Part shown: piece after piece, positions 1-8,449 of the stretch | Numbering within the stretch: position 1 is the first letter of the stretch | Layout: each line of letters opens with the position of its first letter | NCBI GenBank assembly: GCA_036835375.1 | Contig: DAITMB010000017.1 | Span: forward strand, 1-55,599 | DNA length: 55,599 bases | Source of the DNA: JANQTF01 sp036835375 | GTDB lineage: Bacteria; Bacteroidota; Bacteroidia; J057 | Direction of reading: 5' to 3' | The notes under the pieces: model-generated | What the model was told of the DNA's origin: nothing | Seen by the model: only the letters and a program-made list of their open reading frames with translations | The model's database searches: none | Made by a program: the position numbers and the translations under genes

Positions 1-2
1 GC

Positions 3-290
3 GATGATGACGATGATGGTATCAGCGACGACGATGATGACGGTATCAGCGACGATGACGACGATGGCATCAGCGACGACGACGACGATGGCATCAGCGA
101 TGATGACGACGACGGCATCAGTGACGACGACGACGACGGCATCAGTGACGACGACGATGACGGCATCAGCGATGACGACGACGACGGCATCAGCGACGAC
201 GATGACGACGGTATCAGCGATGACGACGACGATGGTATCAGTGATGACGACGACGATGGCATCAGCGACGATGACGATGATGGGGTGAGC
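3..290 (+). repeat. Tandem 24-bp repeat, 12 units
   Basis: Twelve uninterrupted 24-bp units encode the DDDDDGIS octapeptide. Variation between units is nearly all at third codon positions (GAT/GAC, GGT/GGC, AGC/AGT). The unit length is a multiple of three, so changes in copy number would keep the frame. The left boundary lies outside the window. Confidence 0.9.
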
Positions 291-311
291 GATGACGACG
301 ACGATGTCTAA
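3..311 (+). CDS. C-terminal part of an aspartate-rich repeat protein (5' end outside window)
   Basis: In the third forward frame the window opens inside twelve copies of an eight-residue unit, DDDDDGIS (the last is DDDDDGVS), followed by DDDDDV and a TAA stop at 309-311. The protein sequence is almost invariant while the codons vary between GAT and GAC, GGT and GGC, and AGC and AGT. That fits selection on the protein and makes this frame the coding one. The tail is extremely acidic and could bind calcium or other cations, or act as a spacer in a secreted or surface protein; function is not known from what is visible. A second frame (4-288, reading Met/Thr/Ala/Ser) is open only because of the repeat. 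Upstream domains cannot be seen. Confidence 0.7.
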   Translation, partial: DDDDDGISDDDDDGISDDDDDGISDDDDDGISDDDDDGISDDDDDGISDDDDDGISDDDDDGISDDDDDGISDDDDDGISDDDDDGISDDDDDGVSDDDDDV

Positions 312-555
312 GTCTGTCGGCCACTAACCCTGGCAGTCAACGAAACAAGATGAATTTCGATGGTGACTCATGCTCTCCAGAGCGATGTTCTCTCGGCCAA
401 GGGTAAGTTTCTGTTGCTTCAAGCATAGCGAAGCCCTGGTTGAGAAATCACCTCAGTGATTTTCTTTCTGGTTTTTGCTCTTGGAATGGGATGGGGAAAG
501 AGAAGTCATTCTCTCACCTGTCCCTCCTCTGTTTCACCAATTAATGAATTGAGCG

Positions 556-1938
556 ATGACACATACGACCCAACCAACACGAATGAATAAACTCAGCGAA
601 GCCATGTTTCGCGAGGTAGATAGCGCGTCCTTGGTATTTTTCCGAATCGCCTTCGGCGCTCTCATGCTCTGGGAAATCAGCCGATACTTTGTCCATGATT
701 GGATCAGGCGATATTGGATCGACCCGAATTTTCTCTTTGGTTACGAGGGATTTGAATGGGTAAAGGTTTGGGCAGGCAATGGCATGTATGTCCATTTCAT
801 GGTCTTGGGCATCTTGGCGTTCTGTATCGCCATTGGCTTGGCCTATCGGGTGAGCATTGGGATGTTTTTCGTAGGGTTCACCTACGTGTTCCTTTTGGAC
901 AAGTCCTACTATCTCAACCATTTTTACCTCATATCACTTCTGGCGGGCATCATGATCTTCCTGCCGCTCAATCGGCGATTTTCCATTGATGCGCACATCG
1001 GTCTCAGTACCCAGCGCAACACAGTGCCGGCTTGGAGCCTGTATTTGTTGCAGGCGCTGCTCTCGGTGGTATATTTTTTCGGAGGAATCGCTAAAATCAA
1101 TCCCGACTGGCTCAACGGGGAGCCGATCGGAAAATGGCTTTCAGCATCTACGGACTTCCCTTTGATTGGCTCTTATTTCACAGAATCCTGGGTCGTAATG
1201 ACCTTTGCTTATGGCGGCTTGCTCCTTGATTTGCTGGCAGCGCCCTTGTTGCTTTGGCGAAAAACACGACCTTTTGCCTTTCTGGTGGTGGTGCTCTTTC
1301 ACCTCACCAATGCGCGGTTGTTTTCCATCGGCATCTTTCCATGGTTCATGATTGCGGCGACGACCATCTATTTCGAGCCAGATTGGTGCAAACGCCTCAT
1401 TCCTCAGATGAAAACTTCCCTCGAGAAATTTTATATCCCGGTCAAAAAATCCGTAGTGCTCTCTCTGATTGCAGCGTTTTTGCTGATTCAAGTCGCCTTG
1501 CCTCTGCGCCATTTTCTCTATCCCGGCGATGTACACTGGACCGAAGAAGGGCACCGATTTTCATGGCATATGAAGCTCCGCAGCAAATCCGGCGAAGCAA
1601 CTTTTCGGGTGGTGGATCCTGCTTCTGGCAAAAAATGGGAAGTCAATCCCCAAAAATTTCTCTCTTCTCGCCAAGTCCGAAAAATGGTCGGCAGGCCAGA
1701 CATGATTCTTCAATTCAGCCACTATCTCTCTCGCTACTACGCCCATCACGGGTATCCGGCGGTGGAAGTGTACGTGGATTCCTACGCCATTCTCAACGGT
1801 CACAAGCCGCGACGCCAGCTAGTGAAGTCAGATGTGGATCTCACGAAAATTCAATCTTCCATCAGTCCCAGCACCTGGATTTGGTCCAGCAGGGAGCTTG
1901 CCCCGCCGAAGCCCTCGGAAGTGATAGGAGAAAGATGA
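556..1938 (+). CDS. HTTM-domain membrane protein, vitamin K-dependent gamma-carboxylase-like
   Basis: 460 residues with many hydrophobic segments from about residue 22 to 290, followed by a soluble C-terminal part. The region around residues 173-190 contains GGIAKINPDWLNGEP, which matches the bacterial HTTM/VKGC family; Lys180 lies where the family's catalytic lysine is expected. NHFYLIS near 121-127 is a second typical stretch. Family members are related to the gamma-glutamyl carboxylase, but most bacterial forms have no proven substrate. An internal Met at residue 10 (MNKLSEAMF, position 583) is an alternative start. The gene stands alone between a repeat-protein tail and a convergent DUF1761 gene, so context does not name a substrate. 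Confidence 0.8.
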   Translation: MTHTTQPTRMNKLSEAMFREVDSASLVFFRIAFGALMLWEISRYFVHDWIRRYWIDPNFLFGYEGFEWVKVWAGNGMYVHFMVLGILAFCIAIGLAYRVSIGMFFVGFTYVFLLDKSYYLNHFYLISLLAGIMIFLPLNRRFSIDAHIGLSTQRNTVPAWSLYLLQALLSVVYFFGGIAKINPDWLNGEPIGKWLSASTDFPLIGSYFTESWVVMTFAYGGLLLDLLAAPLLLWRKTRPFAFLVVVLFHLTNARLFSIGIFPWFMIAATTIYFEPDWCKRLIPQMKTSLEKFYIPVKKSVVLSLIAAFLLIQVALPLRHFLYPGDVHWTEEGHRFSWHMKLRSKSGEATFRVVDPASGKKWEVNPQKFLSSRQVRKMVGRPDMILQFSHYLSRYYAHHGYPAVEVYVDSYAILNGHKPRRQLVKSDVDLTKIQSSISPSTWIWSSRELAPPKPSEVIGER

Positions 1939-1966
1939 GCCAATGACTTTAAGCGAGCACCGAGGC

Positions 1967-2380
1967 TCATTGCCAAGCGCCCAAAATGGAACCCATCATG
2001 GCGAGAAACATGATTTGATAGCCAGCATCAATCAGCCAGAGTTTCAAGGATTTGCGCTGGTAGATCAGGTTGATGCCCAAGGAGGTCCCCACGAAGGCGA
2101 TCCCGATGAACAGGCCATGGTAGATGCCTTGGAGCCACCCTACAGGGTCATCACCTTGACGAATAAAGAGGGCCAAGCCAAGCGACATACCCAAAATGAG
2201 CAAAAAGCTTGTGCCGAACACCAGCGCCATGTTGGCTTGGGCGAGATATTCGTCGGTGAATCCGAGCTCTTTCTGCCATACTTTACCAAATGAGATAGGG
2301 CTGTACCAAAGCGCCCCCAAGCCAAACGCTGCGATGGCTGCGGCTGCGATAGCAAGATAATTGAGGGATGAAAAGTCCAT
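1967..2380 (-). CDS. DUF1761 family membrane protein
   Basis: 137 residues from the chosen Met at 2380 (MDFSSLNYLAIAAAAIAAF). An upstream in-frame ATG at 2410 would add ten residues that look non-coding. Four hydrophobic segments and the early motif GLGALWYSPISFGKVWQKELG are typical of DUF1761, a small membrane family of unknown role. It follows the tandem lspA genes on the same strand with a gap of 90 bp and converges with the HTTM gene, the two stops lying 28 bp apart. No function can be assigned. Confidence 0.75.
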   Translation of the reverse strand: MDFSSLNYLAIAAAAIAAFGLGALWYSPISFGKVWQKELGFTDEYLAQANMALVFGTSFLLILGMSLGLALFIRQGDDPVGWLQGIYHGLFIGIAFVGTSLGINLIYQRKSLKLWLIDAGYQIMFLAMMGSILGAWQ

Positions 2381-2470
2381 GATGTGTGTTTTTCCAGAAT
2401 GTAAGAACAAACACTGGAATCCAAATCATGGACCGGGCGGGCTAAATTGCGATTTCGCATTTCAAGGCAA

Positions 2471-3079
2471 CTAATCTGCCTTCTGACTCAGATCATCGCT
2501 GAGTGCTGCCGCCACGCGTTTTCGGTGCATTCGCTGAAACTTTCCCTGAAAAAGGAGCAGGGTCAGTACGCCCACAAAGATGGCCACATCTGCAAGGTTG
2601 AAAATGGGGGCATTGAGCCAAGAAGCTTCTGAGTTGAGATGAAACATGTCTACCACCCTGCCGTGCAGCAGTCTCCCGTCATACACATTGATCGACTGAA
2701 ATATCCACCCGTAAAACGTCCGGTCGATCACATTGCCGAGCGCACCTCCGACAACGCAGGCCAAGAAATAGGGCAATGGTGACTGGTGTCGAGAAAATCG
2801 CCAGAGGCCATAGATCAATGCAGCCAGTGCAATCAAAGAAATGAGGGAGAGGATCACTTTTGCGGTCTCCGAAGACCATGATTGGCCAAATTTATCGGCG
2901 AGATCGGCCAAGGTCAGCCCGAACGCGAACCCATTGTTTTCCACTAACGTGAGCCGAAACGCATCCCCAATCAAGGGCCAAGATTCCCCCGGATACATGG
3001 TGAGCTTCACCAGCACTTTCAGGCCCTGATCCAGAAAAGTGATGGCAAGACATAGCCCAGCATATCGTCTAAATTTCAT
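2471..3079 (-). CDS. lspA: Lipoprotein signal peptidase II, second tandem copy
   Basis: 202 residues, four transmembrane segments. It carries the family motifs in order: LDQGLK near 16-21, ENNGFAFG near 48-54, GNVIDR at 115-120 and FNLAD at 160-164. Asp119 and Asp164 are the expected catalytic aspartates, so the enzyme looks intact. It removes signal peptides from prolipoproteins in the inner membrane, after diacylglyceryl modification of the +1 cysteine. The start overlaps the stop of the preceding lspA by 4 bp, so the two are translationally coupled. The usual ENPGAAFG is ENNGFAFG here, and the 18 residues between it and the second segment diverge from the neighbour. This is a diverged duplicate rather than a recent copy. 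Confidence 0.85.
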   Translation of the reverse strand: MKFRRYAGLCLAITFLDQGLKVLVKLTMYPGESWPLIGDAFRLTLVENNGFAFGLTLADLADKFGQSWSSETAKVILSLISLIALAALIYGLWRFSRHQSPLPYFLACVVGGALGNVIDRTFYGWIFQSINVYDGRLLHGRVVDMFHLNSEASWLNAPIFNLADVAIFVGVLTLLLFQGKFQRMHRKRVAAALSDDLSQKAD

Positions 3080-3768
3080 GAAGCCTGCTCAGGGTCCTCT
3101 GACACGGAGAGAGAGTCTTGTGGGGGAATAGGGAGTTGACTGTCTTTTTGAAGGGAGGAAGCAGCCTCAGGAGCAAGTTCCAGGCTGCGATCGTGCATTC
3201 GGGTAAATTTGCCTTGAAATATCAAGACAACAACGATACCTACCGTGATGGCCATGTCTGCCACATTAAAAATGGGCCACAAATGATAGGTGCCGCCTCC
3301 CATGAAGCCAGGAAGTGGCATGTCCACCAGATCAAAGTAGAACATATCCACCACACGTCCGAAGAACAGCCCGCCACTATAGGTATTGATGTCCGAAAAG
3401 AAGAGACCATAGAAGGTGCGGTCGATGATATTGCCCACCGCGCCCCCAAGGATCAAGGCTAGAAACCACGGGAGAGGAGATCGATGGGACGACATTTTCA
3501 CCAAAAAATACACGATGCCAGCCAAAGCCAGCAAAGAGAAAATTGTGAGAATGATCTTGCCCATGTCCTCAGACATGCTGCCGAAGAAGCTCGTCACCTT
3601 CAGGCCAAAGGCCGCACCAGGATTTTCGATAAACTGGATCTTGAACCAATCGCCGATTAGCGGTATCGATTGACCGATGACCATGTTGGTCTTGACGATG
3701 ACTTTCACGATCTGGTCCACCACTACGATGGCCAAGGCGAGGATCAAAAATTTGCGGACCTGTCTCAA
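3076..3768 (-). CDS. lspA: Lipoprotein signal peptidase II, first tandem copy
   Basis: 230 residues with four membrane segments and a hydrophilic tail of about 40 residues. Motifs are VVDQIVK at 16-22, ENPGAAFG at 48-55, GNIIDR at 112-117 and FNVAD at 167-171. Asp116 and Asp171 form the expected aspartyl dyad. It keeps the canonical ENPGAAFG, so it is probably the housekeeping enzyme. It lies downstream of the dksA-like gene and ileS on the same strand, a common Bacteroidota order, and overlaps the second lspA by 4 bp. The cluster as a whole supports co-transcription ileS - dksA-like - lspA - lspA. Confidence 0.9.
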   Translation of the reverse strand: MRQVRKFLILALAIVVVDQIVKVIVKTNMVIGQSIPLIGDWFKIQFIENPGAAFGLKVTSFFGSMSEDMGKIILTIFSLLALAGIVYFLVKMSSHRSPLPWFLALILGGAVGNIIDRTFYGLFFSDINTYSGGLFFGRVVDMFYFDLVDMPLPGFMGGGTYHLWPIFNVADMAITVGIVVVLIFQGKFTRMHDRSLELAPEAASSLQKDSQLPIPPQDSLSVSEDPEQAS

Positions 3769-3870
3769 TGGAAAAGGGTTGAGGGCTTCGGTAAGAATAG
3801 AATGACAAGGATTGGCGACCGATCATTGTCAGAGACGATTTTCTCCTGCTCCGTACTGTTTTGCTGCTTT

Positions 3871-4320
3871 CTACTCTTCTTCGTCAGAAGAATACGCTTC
3901 CGTGGACTTATTCGCTGTGGGCGAAAGCCTGCGGGACTCCAGCCGGGAATTCTCGTCGATTTTGGCGGCGACAGTCGTCGTGGCGTGAGGGACAATGCGG
4001 AGTCGCTCTTTCGGAATCAACTCTCCAGTGACACGGCACACGCCGTAGGAGCCATTTTCGATCCGGATAAGCGCTTTTTCCAGCTTGTCCGAAAACTTAG
4101 CCTGGCGGGCCATCAGCATCTCCACTTGCTCCTTCTCCCGACTTTCGTTGCCGTATTCGGTGAAGTTGATGCTGTCGGCAGAGTTGCCACTGAATTCTCG
4201 CAGACTATCTGCCAATCGCCGATATTCCGACTGAGATTCTTCGAGCTTCTGGTTGATTAATTCCCGAAACTCATCGAGTTCAGCCCTGTTGTAGAAGTTT
4301 TTTTCGTTGCTCTCTGACAT
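3871..4320 (-). CDS. DksA/TraR family protein with degenerate zinc finger
   Basis: 149 residues. A helical N-terminal half (about 14-85, acidic and basic heptad-like residues) is followed by GSYGVCRVTGELIPKERL, which is the DksA/TraR zinc-finger position with only one cysteine left. This one-cysteine form is common in Bacteroidota proteins of the family. Members act on RNA polymerase through its secondary channel or have unknown roles; loss of the zinc ligands means metal binding is unlikely. The acidic Ser/Glu tail is variable. It sits between ileS (72 bp upstream) and lspA (102 bp downstream) on the same strand, which is conserved synteny in this phylum. Confidence 0.85.
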   Translation of the reverse strand: MSESNEKNFYNRAELDEFRELINQKLEESQSEYRRLADSLREFSGNSADSINFTEYGNESREKEQVEMLMARQAKFSDKLEKALIRIENGSYGVCRVTGELIPKERLRIVPHATTTVAAKIDENSRLESRRLSPTANKSTEAYSSDEEE

Positions 4321-4392
4321 AGTCCAACTTCAATAAAAGTTCCCGATTGTGATGCAGCTTTCTGCTCGAGACCGGGAAATGGGATAAAATGA

Positions 4393-7300
4393 TTAAACCA
4401 CTTGGAGGCTCAGGCTTCCGTGCGTGCCATTGACTTCCAGCTCATCTTCCAGCGAACGATCCATCACCTGTAGGGACGTGGCTAGGGTCTCTTTGCTGAT
4501 GTATTCGCCATGGATGTGCAAGGCGTGATCCCATACTGGATGAGAGCTAATTGTCAGAGCTATGCGGTCGGTCACCTCAAGTCCTTTGGTTTTTCGTAAA
4601 TTCTGAATTTTGTTGATAAATTCTCTCGCCATTCCCTCCAATCGCAACTCTTCGCTGATGGTCAAGTCAATTGCGACCGTGAATGGTCCATCGGTAGCAA
4701 CCAGCCAGCCGGGAATGTCTTCGCTCAGGATGTCCACATCGCCGGCATCCAACTCGAAAGTCCCACCCGCCAAGGCCAGGGTTGCCGAGCCGTCACGCTC
4801 ATAGTTGCGGATATCCTTTTGTGTCCAAGTCGCTAGCGCAGCGCCAACTTCTTTGATCTTTGGTCCCGCTTTAGGACCCAAGACGCGAAAATTGGGTTTA
4901 GCTTTCTTCACCAAAATGGCATTGTCCTCGGTGATGTAGGAGAACTCCTTGATATTTACCTCACTGGACAAGATGGTCTTCACCCGGTCGAGGTCTTGCT
5001 CCCCGAGCTCACTGCCACTGATGGCAACCAGGGCTTTGCCCAAAGGTTGGCGTACTTTGATTTTTTCCTTGCGCCGAAGGCTCAGCACGAGCGATGCCAA
5101 TCGCTGAGCCATATCCATGCGCGCCTCTGCATTCCGGTCGATCCAGGCGGGGTGAAACGCCGGAAACTGAGCGTGATGCACACTTGCTCCTCCCTTGCGG
5201 CCGGTGAGATCACCATAGAGACGCTCAGCATAAAATGGCGCAAAGGGACTCATGAGGATGGCCACCGCCTCCAAACATTCATACAGGGTGTGAAACGCTG
5301 CTGGATTGCCCTCCCAAAAACGCCGACGTGACAGGCGGACATACCAATTGGAAAGCTGCTCGTTTACAAAGTGGTCGATGGCCCGCACAGCTTTGGTCGG
5401 TTCGTAGTCGTCCATGTATTCCTCCACTGACTGAATCAAGGAGTGCAACACGGAGATGATCCACTGGTCGAGTTCTTCGCGATCAGCGGGGGCGATACTT
5501 TCTGTCCACTCCAGACCATTGAGATTGGCATAGAGGGCAAAGAAGCTATAGGTGTTTGAGAGCGTCCCGAAAAAGCGCCGTTGCACTTCTTCGATGCCTT
5601 TGATGTCGAATTTGAGATTGTCCCAGGGTTGTGAGTTCCCAATGATGTACCATCTGGTGGCATCAGCTCCATAGGTTGCAATGGTCTCAAATGGGTCCAC
5701 GACATTGCCGAGGCGCTTGGACATTTTCCGCCCTTCCTTGTCTTGCAAGAGGCCGGTAGAGATCACATTTTTGAATGCGACGCTGTCTTCCAGCATCACG
5801 GCGAGGGCGTGAAGGGTAAAAAACCAACCCCGGGTCTGATCTACGCCCTCGGAGATAAATTCTGCTGGAAACGAAGCGCGGAAGTTTTCCTGATTCTCAA
5901 ATGGGTAATGCCACTGCGCGAAAGGCATCGCACCGGAGTCAAACCATACGTCGATGAGGTCGCTCTCGCGCTTCATGGGTTTGCCAGATGGGCTAACGAG
6001 GATGAGTTCGTCCACGCCAGGCTTGTGCAGGTCGAGGTTCGCAAAAAAGGCTTCCATGTCCGATGGCTGCATGAACCCTGCTTGAATCGAGGCTTCGATT
6101 TCTGTTCGTAGTTCTTCAATGGACCCAATGCAGCGCTCTTCCTGTCCATCTTCAGTGCGCCAGATCGGCAAAGGAACTCCCCAATAGCGGGACCGGGACA
6201 GGTTCCAATCCACCAGATTTTCAAGCCAATTGCCGAAGCGACCCGTGCCTGTCGCGGCGGGCTTCCAGTTGATCTCTTTGTTTTTCTCGATCAGGCGATC
6301 CTTGACTGCTGTGGTGCGGATAAACCAGCTATCGAGAGGGTAGTAAAGGACCGGGCGGTCCGTACGCCAGCAATGAGGGTAGCTGTGCTCGTATTTTTCA
6401 ATTTTGAAGGCCTTATTTTCCTCCTTGAGCTTGATCGCAATGTCCACATCCACGGAGCGCTCTTCCACTTGTCCGTAATCCTTGACATATCTGCCAGCAA
6501 AGTCGGTGACTTCCTTCACAAATCGGCCTTGCCGATCGACCAGGGGGCCGAGGTGGCCGTCTTCATCTTTGACCAGGAGGGCGGGAATGTCATTTTGGCG
6601 AGAAACATGAAAGTCATCCGCACCAAAAGTCGGTGCAATGTGCACGATGCCTGTGCCATCTTGTGTTGACACAAAGTCGCCGAGAATCACCCGAAAGGCG
6701 GGTTTGTCCGGTTGCACGTAGGGAAGAAGCTGCTCATATTCAATTCCTGCAAGCTCTTTTCCAGTGACTTCCTCCACAATTTCAAAAGGGATCTTCTTGT
6801 CGCCCGGCTGATATCCGTCTAGCGGTAGCGCGGCAGCGTCAAGGTCAAAATAAGACGCAAGGAGATCTTTGGCCAAGATTACCGTCACCGGCACATGGGT
6901 ATAGGGGTTGAAGGTACGGACCTTCACATAGGTGATTTTGGCACCCACAGCCAAAGCTGTGTTGGCAGGGAGCGTCCAAGGCGTGGTAGTCCAGGCGAGG
7001 AAATATTCATCAGCATCCTTGCGCTTGAATTGTGCGGTGGCAGAGGTGTCTTTGATCATCCGGTAGGTGCCGGGCATATTGAGCTCATGCGAGCTGAGGC
7101 CCGTGCCTGCTGCCGGTGAGTATGGCTGGATGGTGAAGCCTTTATACAGCAGTCCTTTTTCCCAGAGTCGCTTCAGCAGGTTCCATACCGACTCAATGTA
7201 GGGATTTTCAAAGGTCACATAAGGGTTGTCTAGGTCCACCCAGTAGCCCATTTTCCGTGTGAGATCGTCCCAAAGATCCTTGTAGATCAGGACATCTTTG

Positions 7301-7668
7301 CGGCACTCGGCATTGTAGTCCCGAACGGAGATTTTTTTCCCGATATCTTCTTTGGTAATGCCTAAGCGTTTTTCAACTTGGAGTTCTACGGGCAAACCAT
7401 GGGTATCCCAACCGCCCTTGCGGGCTACCTGATAGCCTTGCAAGGTCTTGTATCTGCACACGAGGTCCTTGATGGTCCGGGCAATGACGTGGTGAATACC
7501 GGGCTTTCCGTTCGCAGAAGGGGGACCTTCATAAAAAGTAAATACGGGCTTTCCTTGTCGGGTGCTGATGCTTTTGGCGAAGGAATCGTGTTCCGACCAC
7601 CAACTAAGGACTTCGCGATCAACCTCTGGTAAGGAGAACTTTTTGTATTCGGGAAATGTACGCGGCAT
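4393..7668 (-). CDS. ileS: Isoleucyl-tRNA synthetase, IleRS2 type with GxHH signature
   Basis: 1091 residues from ATG 7668 (MPRTFPEYKKFSLPEVD). An earlier in-frame ATG at 7800 is disfavoured because a TAnnTTTG promoter element overlaps it and the added 44 residues are not family-like. The class I signature, which reads HxGH in most enzymes, is GIHH here (residues 57-60, after GPPSANGKP). The KMSKS loop is KMSKR at 648-652, and the CP1 editing-domain motif TTTPWTLPAN lies at 227-236. The long C-terminal region is of the eukaryote-like IleRS2 class. The enzyme charges tRNA-Ile and is essential, and nothing suggests it is a spare copy. The GxHH swap has been linked to very high mupirocin resistance in IleRS2 enzymes (see findings). 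Confidence 0.95.
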   Translation of the reverse strand: MPRTFPEYKKFSLPEVDREVLSWWSEHDSFAKSISTRQGKPVFTFYEGPPSANGKPGIHHVIARTIKDLVCRYKTLQGYQVARKGGWDTHGLPVELQVEKRLGITKEDIGKKISVRDYNAECRKDVLIYKDLWDDLTRKMGYWVDLDNPYVTFENPYIESVWNLLKRLWEKGLLYKGFTIQPYSPAAGTGLSSHELNMPGTYRMIKDTSATAQFKRKDADEYFLAWTTTPWTLPANTALAVGAKITYVKVRTFNPYTHVPVTVILAKDLLASYFDLDAAALPLDGYQPGDKKIPFEIVEEVTGKELAGIEYEQLLPYVQPDKPAFRVILGDFVSTQDGTGIVHIAPTFGADDFHVSRQNDIPALLVKDEDGHLGPLVDRQGRFVKEVTDFAGRYVKDYGQVEERSVDVDIAIKLKEENKAFKIEKYEHSYPHCWRTDRPVLYYPLDSWFIRTTAVKDRLIEKNKEINWKPAATGTGRFGNWLENLVDWNLSRSRYWGVPLPIWRTEDGQEERCIGSIEELRTEIEASIQAGFMQPSDMEAFFANLDLHKPGVDELILVSPSGKPMKRESDLIDVWFDSGAMPFAQWHYPFENQENFRASFPAEFISEGVDQTRGWFFTLHALAVMLEDSVAFKNVISTGLLQDKEGRKMSKRLGNVVDPFETIATYGADATRWYIIGNSQPWDNLKFDIKGIEEVQRRFFGTLSNTYSFFALYANLNGLEWTESIAPADREELDQWIISVLHSLIQSVEEYMDDYEPTKAVRAIDHFVNEQLSNWYVRLSRRRFWEGNPAAFHTLYECLEAVAILMSPFAPFYAERLYGDLTGRKGGASVHHAQFPAFHPAWIDRNAEARMDMAQRLASLVLSLRRKEKIKVRQPLGKALVAISGSELGEQDLDRVKTILSSEVNIKEFSYITEDNAILVKKAKPNFRVLGPKAGPKIKEVGAALATWTQKDIRNYERDGSATLALAGGTFELDAGDVDILSEDIPGWLVATDGPFTVAIDLTISEELRLEGMAREFINKIQNLRKTKGLEVTDRIALTISSHPVWDHALHIHGEYISKETLATSLQVMDRSLEDELEVNGTHGSLSLQVV

Positions 7669-7797
7669 GTAGAAATCAGGCTGTTGAAGAAAAGCAAAAA
7701 AGTCAATCAGGCGTTTTGACACCGTGAATCTCAAGGAAATATCACGAACCAATCCCGCCTGTTGGAAGGCTATTCTGCTGATGCGGGAATGAACGCG

Positions 7798-7805
7798 CAA
7801 ATATA
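7798..7805 (-). promoter_or_regulatory. -7 promoter element (TATATTTG) upstream of ileS
   Basis: On the minus strand this reads TATATTTG, a full match to the Bacteroidota -7 consensus TAnnTTTG. No clear TTG -33 element is present at the usual distance, so support is partial. It would start transcription near 7791, leaving a leader of about 120 bases before the chosen ileS start at 7668. Confidence 0.4.
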
Positions 7806-7902
7806 GAAAAAGGATGCGGATTTGAATGGGTATGTGAAAGACGAGAATAGATGTCTTATCTACCTTTTGTGCTGATGGATCTTTCCCAAGGTGCGAGCTA
7901 CG

Positions 7903-8349
7903 TCACCAGGCAGGATTGGGCTCAAAGGCTCCTTGTGCGTTGCGTGAAAAAATGATCAGCCCCCGGCCGTTGGTCACAAGAAGATGGGGGGCACCGAGCA
8001 CTTGGTTGTAGCGAGCGATCTGGTTGATGGTATCTTGAGAAATCGGTACTGTGGGTGCTTTGCACTCTCCCAAGAGCCAGGGATGACCATTTCGGTCAAA
8101 AATCACGAGGTCGAAGCGTCGGCGCATGTTTCGGTAGCGAATCTCTTTTTCTACGGAAATCAATAAAGGAGAAATGCCGCGATCGGCGATCAACCAGCGA
8201 ATCAAGTGCTGACGAACTTCCTCCTCGGGCAACATGAGCACCCACATCCGCCGGATTGGGTCATAGACCAAGCATTGGTTGCCCTCGTCGCGCAGTTCCA
8301 ACACATATCTAGGAAGCCGCCATTCAGGGAGGATTTCGCTTGAGTTCAT
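7903..8349 (-). CDS. Stand-alone type I restriction R-subunit N-terminal (HSDR_N) nuclease-like protein
   Basis: 148 residues. The core RRFDLVIFDRNGHPW followed by LLGECKAP gives Asp80 and a Glu95-x-Lys97 pair, the PD-(D/E)xK nuclease arrangement seen in the N-terminal domain of type I restriction R subunits. Glu69 in SVEKEIRYRN may complete the site. No helicase, methylase or specificity gene is nearby, so this is not a restriction system. Short stand-alone proteins of this kind are widespread in Bacteroidota and their role is unknown. It lies 234 bp upstream of ileS on the same strand and is divergent from the M6-like peptidase. Confidence 0.75.
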   Translation of the reverse strand: MNSSEILPEWRLPRYVLELRDEGNQCLVYDPIRRMWVLMLPEEEVRQHLIRWLIADRGISPLLISVEKEIRYRNMRRRFDLVIFDRNGHPWLLGECKAPTVPISQDTINQIARYNQVLGAPHLLVTNGRGLIIFSRNAQGAFEPNPAW

Positions 8350-8449
8350 GCACGAAGGTAGCAGATGAAATCCTCGAATAACAGCTTTTGATATCTACTT
8401 TTGGTCAGGGTTTTTCGATATTGAGGCGTAACATTCCAGGATCTCCCCC

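Noticed and set aside
4..288. Forward ORF of Met/Thr/Ala/Ser repeats
   Set aside because: It is the shifted reading of the 24-bp repeat. The neighbouring frame gives invariant DDDDDGIS units with variation at third positions and a proper stop at 309-311.
3..290. Tandem repeat as a CRISPR or minisatellite-only feature
   Set aside because: Units are contiguous with no spacers and are in frame with a stop, so a coding repeat explains them.
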